From contig CALHVR010000070.1 of assembly GCA_938037005.1 (NCBI GenBank), forward strand, positions 1-13,489: a stretch of 13,489 bases of DNA. Reading direction: 5' to 3'. This stretch comes from an uncultured Leptotrichiaceae bacterium (GTDB taxonomy: Bacteria > Fusobacteriota > Fusobacteriia > Fusobacteriales > Leptotrichiaceae). The position numbers were made by a program, and so were the translations under genes. Of the stretch, positions 6,913-13,489 are shown in pieces; position 1 is the first letter of the stretch, and every line of letters starts with the position of its first letter. The notes under the pieces were generated by a model that was given only the letters and a program-made list of their open reading frames with translations, was not told the origin of the DNA and did no database searches.

Positions 6913-9900
6913 TTATATATTAAAGTATTTTGTAAATGGTTGTGAGAACACAATCGCACTTACAGATGCTTCAGGATACATCATATACCCTTCTGTCAAT
7001 TTAATTCCATAAGTTTCTGGTTTTAACAACTTAAATAATTTTTCTTGATCGCTTAAATCAGGACAAGCAGGATATCCAAATGAATAACGTGTTCCTTGAT
7101 ATTTTGATTTAAATATTTCATCTTGTGTAATATCTGTTGGATCAAAAATGCCTACATCTTCTCTCATAATTCTATGAATGTACTCTGCCGTAGCTTCAGC
7201 AATTTCAAGTCCTACCGAATTCACTAAATGTCCTCTATAAAATTCCCCTTTTTCCATAAGTTCATTTGATGCTAAACGAGATTTTTCTCCTGCACTTACA
7301 ACAAATAATCCCATATAGTCAATTCCTTCTGGTGAAATATAATCATTTAATGAATAATATTTACCAAATTTTTGTCTTGGAAACTCAAATGTCTCTATAA
7401 CTGTTTGTAAGTCATCCGATAACACTTCTATTTTTTCTCCATTTTTTCTTGTTGGGAAATATTTGTACACGGCTTTAATGTCAAAATATTCATCTCCATG
7501 ATTTATAATGTCAATTATTTCATTATAAATTTTTGTGACTCTTTCATCTCCTTGCTCAAGTAAATTATTTACAACACTTTTAAGTCCTAAATGTTTTCCA
7601 ATTAACATTTGAAGATTTAAGTATTTGAATACTTCTTTTGCACTTATATTTATTATAATTTGTCTATTTAAAGTTTCAGGCTTATAAATTTTCTCAAAAT
7701 TATATTTTGGTAATTCTACTTTTGAAAAATCAAAATCTCCATCCTGATCTTTTATCGAACTAACTGACTGTCGTACATCCAACTTAGCTAACTCTTCTTC
7801 ACTTTTAACCAATAATAAATCTCTTCTTTTTTGTAAGTAAGCTTTAAATTCTTCAAATTTTTCAGCGTCTATCATTTTATTAAGATCAGCTAAAGCCGTC
7901 ATCGCATCTTTAGAATATATAACAATATTATTTTCGTATGAAGGTTCTATTTTATTTACAGTAAATTTTTCTGTCAATGCCGCTCCTCCAACAAATATTG
8001 GTATATCAATCCCAGCTTCTTTTAATACTCCTACTGTATTTACCATTTCCATAGCAGATTTTACTAAAAGTCCTGACATACCAACAAAATCAGCTTTATG
8101 CTCAATTATTGCTTCTCTAATTTTCTCAGCTGGAGTATTTATTCCTAAATCTATAACATTATATCCATTATTTCCAATTATAATTCCAACTAAGTTTTTA
8201 CCAATATCATGAACATCTCCCTTAACTGTAGCCATTATCACTGTACCTTTTTGAGAAGCATCAGATTTTTCCATAAACTGCTCTAAATATGAAACTGATG
8301 CTTTCATCACTTCTGCACTTTGCAATACTTCCGCAACAATTAAATCATTATTATTAAATAATCTTCCAACCTCGTCCATTCCGTCCATTAAAGGTCCGTT
8401 AATTATATCAAGGGGTTTATATTTTTCAAGTAAAATATCTAGTAATTGATGTAAATCTTTTTTACTTCCTTCAACTACAAGTTTAGCAACTCTCTCTTCC
8501 GTCGTTAAAGATGAAACATCTACTGTTTTTTGAACACCTTTCTTTTCTCTATAAAACGCAACAAATTCAGCTACAGTATCATCATTTGTATTAAATAATA
8601 AATTTTCTGACAATTCTTTTTCCCTATCAGAAATATCTTTAATTGAAATAAGTTTTTCTGTATTTACAATACCAAAATCAAGTCCTGCTTCATAAGCTTT
8701 TTCCATATAGTACGAATTTAATACTTCTCTCCCAGCCAACGGCAATCCAAACGAAATATTACTTACACCTAAAATTGTTTTTACTTTTGGCATTTCTTTT
8801 TTTATTTCTCTAATTGCTTCAATCGTTGCTGTTGCTGATCCAATATATTTTTGATCTCCCGTTGCAACCGGGAAAACTAATGTATCAAAAATAATATCTC
8901 TTTCATCAATTCCATATTTTTCAGTCAATAATTTATAACTTCTTCTCGCTACAGCTAATTTTTTTTCAAGTGAAACTGCCATTCCTTCTTCATCAATTAA
9001 TCCGACAACTACTGCTGCTCCGTATTTTTTGATAATTTTTGCCATTTTATCAAATTTTTCTTCTCCATCTTCTAAATTAATTGAATTTATAATTCCCTTA
9101 CCTTGTAAATATTTAAGTCCTTCTTCTATAACTTTTATATCTGTTGAATCCAGCATTATCGGTATTTTTGCAAATTTAGCTACTTGTTCTAAAAAGTTTT
9201 TCATATCGCTTAATTCATCTCTATCAGGATTTGCAAGACAAATATCTATAACATCTGCATCTCCTTTTATTTGTAATCTTGCAATTTCTGTCGCTTCATC
9301 AAATTGTTCTGACGCAATTAAATTTTTAAAAATACGTGAACCAATAACATTCGTTCTTTCTCCAACATATATTGGTCTATCTTTTGGAACTTCTAACGAA
9401 ACAAGTCCACTTAACTCATTTTTATTTTTATTTTTATCTACTTCTCTTGGTTCATATTTTTCAGCTTTTTCTTTTATTTTTTTAATAAATTCAGGCGTTG
9501 TCCCACAACATCCTCCAACAATATTCAAATAACCATTTTTAAAAAACGGCTCTATCTTTTCCGCCAATGTAACGGGCGTTTCTTCGTATTTTCCCTCTTC
9601 ATTGGGAAGCCCGGCATTTGGATAAACTGAAATATAAGTATTTGATACCTCATTTAATTTTTTCAAAAATTGCGTCATAAATTCTGGTCCCGTTGCACAA
9701 TTAAGCCCTATTGACAGTGGATTCATATGATTTACAGCATAATAAAAAGCATCTGCTGTTTGTCCGGCAAGTGTCGTTCCTGTACTTTCTATCGTAAATG
9801 ATAACATTAACGGCACATGATAATTTTCACTCATAGCTTTTTGAAGCCCTAAATAAGCAGCTTTCAAGTTTCTTGTATCTTGTATTGTTTCAAATAATAT

Positions 9901-10416
9901 TAAATCAACTCCTCCAGCTAGTAATCCTGAAGTTGCTGTGTAGTAAGAATGAATTAACTCATCAAAAGTAACTCCTCCGGTAACACTTATTGATTTATTT
10001 GAAGGTCCAATAGCTCCAGCCACATATAATTTACGATTTTGATCTAGATTTTCCTCTCTATACTCTTTTATTGCTTCATTTACAATTTCTGCTGCTTTTT
10101 TATTCATCTCAAAAGCTTTATCTTCAAGTCCATAATCGTGTAAAACAATATCTAATGCACCAAAAGTGTTTGTTTCTATAATATCGCTTCCTGCTTGTAA
10201 ATATTTTTTATGTATTTTTTTTATTACATCTGGTTTTGTTAATACTAAATAATCATTACACCCTTCATATTTTTCACCCCCAAAATCATCTGAAGTAAGA
10301 TTTTCAGCTTGTAACATCGTTCCCATCGCTCCGTCAAGCATTACAATTTTATTTTTCAAATCTTTTTTTAATTCTTCATATGACTCTTTATATTTAATAT
10401 CTTTGTGTTTTATCAA
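6913..10416 (-). CDS. metH: Cobalamin-dependent methionine synthase MetH
   Basis: Transfers the methyl group of 5-methyltetrahydrofolate to homocysteine through B12. I start it at the TTG at 10416 (1167 aa; E. coli MetH is 1227) because AGGAGG lies 6 nt upstream; an in-frame ATG at 10476 would add 20 residues read through this site and lies upstream of the predicted transcription start. All four modules are present: homocysteine/zinc domain (about 20-325; zinc cysteines C240 in GLNCATGP and C303-C304 in GGCCGTTP); folate-binding barrel (about 350-610; starts VGERTNVIGSR); B12 cap and Rossmann domain (about 640-870; DVHDIG with cobalt ligand H736, SGLLVKS and GGAALT); and the AdoMet reactivation domain (about 910-1167; RYSFGYPACPD with R1110). 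So it is a complete, self-reactivating enzyme that needs imported or synthesised cobalamin. It is a single-gene unit divergent from the nrd operon. Confidence 0.97.
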   Translation of the reverse strand: MIKHKDIKYKESYEELKKDLKNKIVMLDGAMGTMLQAENLTSDDFGGEKYEGCNDYLVLTKPDVIKKIHKKYLQAGSDIIETNTFGALDIVLHDYGLEDKAFEMNKKAAEIVNEAIKEYREENLDQNRKLYVAGAIGPSNKSISVTGGVTFDELIHSYYTATSGLLAGGVDLILFETIQDTRNLKAAYLGLQKAMSENYHVPLMLSFTIESTGTTLAGQTADAFYYAVNHMNPLSIGLNCATGPEFMTQFLKKLNEVSNTYISVYPNAGLPNEEGKYEETPVTLAEKIEPFFKNGYLNIVGGCCGTTPEFIKKIKEKAEKYEPREVDKNKNKNELSGLVSLEVPKDRPIYVGERTNVIGSRIFKNLIASEQFDEATEIARLQIKGDADVIDICLANPDRDELSDMKNFLEQVAKFAKIPIMLDSTDIKVIEEGLKYLQGKGIINSINLEDGEEKFDKMAKIIKKYGAAVVVGLIDEEGMAVSLEKKLAVARRSYKLLTEKYGIDERDIIFDTLVFPVATGDQKYIGSATATIEAIREIKKEMPKVKTILGVSNISFGLPLAGREVLNSYYMEKAYEAGLDFGIVNTEKLISIKDISDREKELSENLLFNTNDDTVAEFVAFYREKKGVQKTVDVSSLTTEERVAKLVVEGSKKDLHQLLDILLEKYKPLDIINGPLMDGMDEVGRLFNNNDLIVAEVLQSAEVMKASVSYLEQFMEKSDASQKGTVIMATVKGDVHDIGKNLVGIIIGNNGYNVIDLGINTPAEKIREAIIEHKADFVGMSGLLVKSAMEMVNTVGVLKEAGIDIPIFVGGAALTEKFTVNKIEPSYENNIVIYSKDAMTALADLNKMIDAEKFEEFKAYLQKRRDLLLVKSEEELAKLDVRQSVSSIKDQDGDFDFSKVELPKYNFEKIYKPETLNRQIIINISAKEVFKYLNLQMLIGKHLGLKSVVNNLLEQGDERVTKIYNEIIDIINHGDEYFDIKAVYKYFPTRKNGEKIEVLSDDLQTVIETFEFPRQKFGKYYSLNDYISPEGIDYMGLFVVSAGEKSRLASNELMEKGEFYRGHLVNSVGLEIAEATAEYIHRIMREDVGIFDPTDITQDEIFKSKYQGTRYSFGYPACPDLSDQEKLFKLLKPETYGIKLTEGYMMYPEASVSAIVFSQPFTKYFNI

Positions 10417-10422
10417 TTTTTT

Positions 10423-10428
10423 CCTCCT
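10423..10428 (-). promoter_or_regulatory. Ribosome binding site that sets the TTG start of metH
   Basis: A perfect AGGAGG, 6 nt upstream of the TTG at 10416. It falls inside the longer reading frame that begins at 10476, which argues that the first 20 codons of that frame are not translated as part of MetH. Confidence 0.8.
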
Positions 10429-10446
10429 ATTTTTATAACTTTTTTC

Positions 10447-10476
10447 ATTATAACATAATTTTACTTGAAAATACAA
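10447..10476 (-). promoter_or_regulatory. Probable promoter of metH
   Basis: On the minus strand, TTGTAT (10471-10476) and TATAAT (10447-10452) are 18 bp apart, with TGT in front of the -10 (extended -10). The architecture is the same as that of the PASTA operon promoter. The leader would be only about 25 nt, so there is no room for a SAM, T-box or cobalamin riboswitch between this promoter and metH. Confidence 0.6.
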
Positions 10477-10592
10477 ATAAATATACTTTATTTATGCTAT
10501 ATACAGTAAAATTATATAATATATATACTATGCTCTAAATATTAATAATCGTGATTAAAACAAATATACCTTTATTTTTTATAAAAAAAATG

Positions 10593-10621
10593 TTGAAAAA
10601 TTTTTCTTTTTATAATATACT
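10593..10621 (+). promoter_or_regulatory. Sigma70-type promoter of the nrd redoxin-nrdI-nrdE operon
   Basis: TTGAAA (10593-10598) and TATACT (10616-10621) are separated by exactly 17 bp. The predicted transcription start is near 10628, giving a leader of about 87 nt that contains the NrdR box. Between this promoter and that of metH (10477-10592) is AT-rich sequence in which I see no other clear element. Confidence 0.65.
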
Positions 10622-10632
10622 AAATATGTTAA
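10617..10632 (+). promoter_or_regulatory. Degenerate upstream NrdR box (tentative)
   Basis: This 16-mer matches the NrdR consensus aCaCwAtATaTwGtgt at about 10 of 16 positions. It would be weak on its own, but it lies exactly 31 bp (three helical turns) upstream of the strong box and overlaps the -10 element. NrdR boxes usually come in pairs with 15-16 bp between them, as here. Confidence 0.4.
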
Positions 10633-10647
10633 ATTCAAAATCTATAT

Positions 10648-10663
10648 ACACAACATATTGTGT
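10648..10663 (+). promoter_or_regulatory. NrdR box (ribonucleotide reductase repressor site)
   Basis: ACACAACATATTGTGT matches the NrdR consensus aCaCwAtATaTwGtgt at 15 of 16 positions. It forms part of an 18-bp inverted repeat with 7-bp perfect arms. It lies about 20 bp downstream of the predicted start of transcription. NrdR is the ATP/dATP-sensing zinc-finger and ATP-cone repressor of bacterial reductase operons; its gene is not in this window. Confidence 0.8.
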
Positions 10664-10714
10664 AAAAATTAATAAAAAAAACATAAAATTTATACTAAAA
10701 ATGAAAGGTAAAAA

Positions 10715-10957
10715 ATGAAAAAGTTAATTAAATTTGAAAAAAATGACTGCAATCCGTGTGCAATGGTGTCAGAATTATTAGAAAAAAATGGAATATCTTA
10801 CGAAAGAATTAATGCTTTTGATAATCCGGAAATGGCTATGAAATTCAAAGTTAGAACAGTTCCAACAGTAATTTTAGTCGATGCTGAAAACAATGAAATT
10901 AAAAGAACAATGGGATTCAAAATTGAAGAATTAAATGAAATTATATCTATGTTATAA
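10715..10957 (+). CDS. Thioredoxin-fold redoxin, NrdH-like, likely electron donor to NrdE/NrdF
   Basis: An 80-aa protein of the thioredoxin fold. The redox pair is C12 and C15 in CNPC, and the cis-proline is P50 in VRTVPTVILVD. Its length and position at the head of the nrdI-nrdE operon match NrdH, the glutaredoxin-like, thioredoxin reductase-dependent donor for class Ib reductases. However, NrdH proteins usually carry CxQC and a WSGF-type tail; here the tail is MGFKIEELNEII and the active site is more thioredoxin-like, so I give no symbol. The ATG at 10715 has a GAAAGG site 6 nt upstream. The gene is followed by a terminator-like hairpin before nrdI. The role as reductant of NrdE is inferred from context. 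Confidence 0.85.
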   Translation: MKKLIKFEKNDCNPCAMVSELLEKNGISYERINAFDNPEMAMKFKVRTVPTVILVDAENNEIKRTMGFKIEELNEIISML

Positions 10958-10978
10958 AAACTAATAATGTATTTTAAG

Positions 10979-11004
10979 CCCTTATTTAGGGTGTTTTTCT
11001 TTTT
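10979..11004 (+). terminator. Terminator-like hairpin between the redoxin gene and nrdI
   Basis: CCCT (10979-10982) pairs with AGGG (10988-10991) around a TATTT loop; a G-U pair may extend it. A T-rich run (TGTTTTTCTTTTT, 10992-11004) follows directly. The stem is short, so it may act as a partial terminator or attenuator that lowers nrdI-nrdE relative to the redoxin, or it may simply end redoxin transcripts. Confidence 0.5.
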
Positions 11005-11036
11005 ATAAAACAAAAATTTTATAGGAGTGAGTTATC

Positions 11037-11411
11037 ATGTATATATATTATGACTCAAAAACAGGAAATGTTGAAAGATTTATTAATAAAATAAAAAAAA
11101 TAAAAGAAAATTGGATTTTCATAAAAATAAATTCTAATTTAAAAATAGAAAATGAAGGACATTTAATAATATTTACGACTAAAATTGGTGAAATTTCTGA
11201 AACTACAAAAGCTTTTTTATCAAATGGTGAAAATAAAAATTATATAAAATCTGTTAGTTCAAGCGGAAATATGAACTGGGGAATATATTTTGCATTAGCC
11301 GCTGATAAAGTTAGTGAAGAATTTAATATTCCAATAGGAATGAAATTTGAATTGTCTGGAACACAAATTCAAGTAAATGAATATATAAAATATGTAGAGG
11401 AGATTGGATAA
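11037..11411 (+). CDS. nrdI: NrdI, flavodoxin-like activator of class Ib ribonucleotide reductase
   Basis: A 124-aa flavoprotein of the NrdI family, which supplies the oxidant (superoxide) needed to build the Mn-tyrosyl radical cofactor in NrdF. It shows the phosphate loop of the flavodoxin fold at YYDSKTGNVERF (4-15), the FMN-binding loop at SSSGNMNWG (74-82) and the conserved FELSGT (104-109) near the C-terminus. Length is normal for the family. The start at 11037 has a strong AGGAGTGA site. Its TAA shares one base with the ATG of nrdE (TAATG), so the two are translationally coupled. Its usual partner nrdF is not nearby downstream within the window but is found near the other end, on the opposite strand. 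Confidence 0.93.
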   Translation: MYIYYDSKTGNVERFINKIKKIKENWIFIKINSNLKIENEGHLIIFTTKIGEISETTKAFLSNGENKNYIKSVSSSGNMNWGIYFALAADKVSEEFNIPIGMKFELSGTQIQVNEYIKYVEEIG

Positions 11412-13489
11412 TGGCTGAAAACAGGACTAAAAAATGGATATACCTTAATAATGAAATAATGGTTAAAAATGGAGATGACTTTCAATTAGAAAAAGATAAA
11501 GAAGCAGTGTACTCTTATTTTGTTGATTATGTAAATAAAAATACGGTATTTTTTCATAACTTAAAAGAAAAAATGAAATATTTAATAAAAAATGATTATT
11601 ACATCAATTTTTATGAAATGTATACACACGAAGAAATTAAAGAAGTTTTCAAATTAGTTTATGATAAAAAATTTAGATTTGCTTCATTCATGAGTGCTTC
11701 TAAATTTTATCAAAGTTATGCTTTAAAAGATGATACCGAAAATAAATTCTTAGAAAGATATGAAGATAGAATTGCTATTGTATCACTTTATTTAGCTCAA
11801 GGAAATCTTGAAAAAGCAAAAGAATACGCATTGATGTTAATTAATCAAGAATATCAACCTGCAACTCCTACATTTTTAAATTCCGGAAAAAAACGTTCAG
11901 GTGAATTAGTTTCTTGTTTCTTAGATGAAATGGGAGATAATTTAAGTGGAATTGGTTACATTTTTGATTCTGCAATGAAATTATCTTCACTTGGTGGAGG
12001 AGTTTCTATAAATTTATCAAAAATTAGAGCAAGAAGTGAAGCTATAAAAGGTGTTGATGGTAGAGCTTCTGGTGTTTTACCAATCATGAAAATTTTAGAA
12101 GATATTTTCTCTTATGCAAATCAATTAGGTCAAAGAGCTGGAGCTGGTGCGGTTTATCTTAATGTATTCCACGCCGACATCAATGAATTTTTAGATTCTA
12201 AAAAAATAAATGTTGATGAAAAAATAAGAATTAAAACTTTATCAACTGGAGTTATCATTCCTGATAAATTTATGGAATTAGCTGAACAAGATGAAGTTTG
12301 TTATATTTTCTATCCTCATACTGTTTTCTTAGAATACGGAAAATATTTAGACGATATGGATATGAATGAAATGTACGAAAAATTAGTTGATAATCCAAAT
12401 GTTAAAAAGAAAAAAATTAATGTTAGAGAATTATTAGTTAAAATTTCACAATCACAAAAAGAAAGTGGTTACCCTTATTTATTCTTTAAAGATAATGCCA
12501 ATAAAGAACACGCTTTAAAAGAAATTGGAGATATTAAATTCTCTAACTTATGTACAGAAATTATGCAATTATCAGAAATTTCTGATATTAACCCTTATTA
12601 TGAAGAAGATATTTTAAGAAGAGGTATCTCTTGTAATTTAGGTTCATTAAACATTGCTACTATTATGGAAAATAAAAGAATTAAAGAAGCTACTAAAGCT
12701 GCAATTGATTCATTAACAATGGTATCTGATTTAACGAGTATTGATGTTGTTCCTACAATAAAAAAAGCAAATGATGAACTTCATAGTGTAGGATTAGGAG
12801 CTATGAATTTACATGGATTTTTTGCTAAAAATTATATTATGTATGAAAGTCGTGAAGCATTAGATTTTTGTAATGTGTTCTTCATGATAGTAAATTACTA
12901 TTCATTAGAAAGATCAATGGAAATTGCTAAAGAAAGAAAAGAAACATTTAAAGACTTTGAAAAATCAGAATATGCAAATGGAAATTATTTCAATAAATAT
13001 ATAGAAAAAGATTTCTTACCACAAACTGAAAAAGTTAAAAGCTTATTTGAAGGGATTTATATTCCTACAAAAGAAGATTGGGGAAAATTAAAAGTAGAAG
13101 TTATGGAACACGGTGTTTATAACGCATACAGAATGGCTATCGCACCAAATCAATCAACTTCATACATCATGAACTCAACTGCATCTGTAATGCCTGTTGT
13201 TGACACGATAGAAGTTAGAGAATACGGAGATAGTACGACATTCTACCCTATGCCATATTTAACAAACGATAATTTCTTCTTCTACAAATCTGCATACGAC
13301 ATGGATCAAAAAAATATTTTAAAATTAATTTCTGTCATTCAAAGACATGTAGATCAAGGGATTTCTACAATTTTATATACGAAAAGTACAGATAATACAA
13401 GAGATTTATCAAGATTATACATCTATGCTCATAAATTAGGATTAAAATCATTGTACTATACAAGAACGAGAAAAGCTACTATTGAAGAA
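11411..13489 (+). CDS. nrdE: Class Ib ribonucleoside-diphosphate reductase, large (alpha) subunit NrdE (3' end cut by window)
   Basis: Catalytic subunit that reduces NDPs to dNDPs. 693 codons are open with no stop; the family is about 700-720 aa, so only the last few residues, normally a redox Cys pair (CxxC), are missing. The start at 11411 overlaps the nrdI stop by one base and has GAGGAG upstream. Catalytic residues are all in place: redox cysteines C169 (GELVSCFL) and C408 (GISCNLGSLN), thiyl-radical C381 flanked by N379 and E383 (NLCTEI), and the radical-transfer tyrosines Y682-Y683 in YYTRTRK near the end. There is no N-terminal ATP-cone (the protein goes straight into the reductase fold), as expected for class Ib, so overall activity is unlikely to be switched off by dATP at such a site. 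The phosphate-binding loop reads APNQSTSYI. Whether an nrdF copy follows beyond the window cannot be seen. Confidence 0.96.
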   Translation, partial: MAENRTKKWIYLNNEIMVKNGDDFQLEKDKEAVYSYFVDYVNKNTVFFHNLKEKMKYLIKNDYYINFYEMYTHEEIKEVFKLVYDKKFRFASFMSASKFYQSYALKDDTENKFLERYEDRIAIVSLYLAQGNLEKAKEYALMLINQEYQPATPTFLNSGKKRSGELVSCFLDEMGDNLSGIGYIFDSAMKLSSLGGGVSINLSKIRARSEAIKGVDGRASGVLPIMKILEDIFSYANQLGQRAGAGAVYLNVFHADINEFLDSKKINVDEKIRIKTLSTGVIIPDKFMELAEQDEVCYIFYPHTVFLEYGKYLDDMDMNEMYEKLVDNPNVKKKKINVRELLVKISQSQKESGYPYLFFKDNANKEHALKEIGDIKFSNLCTEIMQLSEISDINPYYEEDILRRGISCNLGSLNIATIMENKRIKEATKAAIDSLTMVSDLTSIDVVPTIKKANDELHSVGLGAMNLHGFFAKNYIMYESREALDFCNVFFMIVNYYSLERSMEIAKERKETFKDFEKSEYANGNYFNKYIEKDFLPQTEKVKSLFEGIYIPTKEDWGKLKVEVMEHGVYNAYRMAIAPNQSTSYIMNSTASVMPVVDTIEVREYGDSTTFYPMPYLTNDNFFFYKSAYDMDQKNILKLISVIQRHVDQGISTILYTKSTDNTRDLSRLYIYAHKLGLKSLYYTRTRKATIEE

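Noticed and set aside
9029..9532. Plus-strand open frame of 167 codons inside metH
   Set aside because: It is antisense to well-conserved MetH folate-domain codons, has a low-complexity Ser/Phe/Ile composition typical of reversed AT-rich genes, and resembles no family.
10417..10476. N-terminal extension of MetH starting at ATG 10476
   Set aside because: It would translate through the AGGAGG site, adds 20 residues with no counterpart in MetH, and lies upstream of the probable transcription start.
10477..10592. AT-rich repeats (ATATAT tracts) between metH and nrd promoters, considered as a riboswitch or origin element
   Set aside because: No stable long-stem structure, no DnaA-box pair and no riboswitch core motif could be recognised; alternating AT is expected at this base composition.

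Overview
This is a very AT-rich stretch of bacterial chromosome from a low-GC organism using the standard bacterial code (Trp is TGG and no TGA is read through, which argues against Mollicutes). Genes are tightly packed with strong AGGAGG-type ribosome binding sites. The gene styles (a stand-alone PASTA protein next to rsgA, a MarR-FeoA regulator, class Ib ribonucleotide reductase, B12-dependent MetH) suggest a member of the Fusobacteriota, perhaps Leptotrichiaceae. That assignment is an inference and cannot be proved without a database search. I see no mobile elements, CRISPR arrays, tRNAs or rRNAs.

Layout. Positions 1-10416 are almost entirely minus-strand genes; 10715 to the end are plus-strand. 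Reading in the direction of transcription, metH (10416-6913) is a single-gene unit with its own extended -10 promoter and a strong intrinsic terminator. Next is a probable operon from 6665 down to 1859: a membrane-anchored PASTA protein, rsgA (30S-maturation GTPase), rpe (pentose-phosphate epimerase), a MarR-type regulator with a FeoA-like tail, and the NFACT protein RqcH (ribosome quality control). ptsH (HPr) follows with its own strong promoter and a two-tier terminator. Then comes nrdF (small subunit of class Ib ribonucleotide reductase), followed after 11 bp by the N-terminal part of an MFS-type permease that runs off the window.

On the plus strand, divergent from metH, lies a second class Ib ribonucleotide reductase operon: a small CxxC redoxin, nrdI and nrdE (lacking only its last few codons at the window edge). 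It is preceded by a well-placed sigma70 promoter and a near-consensus NrdR box with a weaker partner at canonical spacing. The subunits of one enzyme are therefore encoded in two separate places on opposite strands. NrdE with NrdF makes deoxynucleotides, NrdI helps assemble the NrdF metal-radical cofactor, and the redoxin is the likely electron donor.

The most unusual points are: rsgA appears to start with ATA, because no ATG/GTG/TTG is available upstream of its conserved OB-fold; nrdF is separated from nrdHIE and lacks the NrdR box seen there; a PASTA protein without a kinase sits where PrkC sits in Firmicutes; and the regulator is a MarR-FeoA fusion. I did not find a clearly new multi-gene system.
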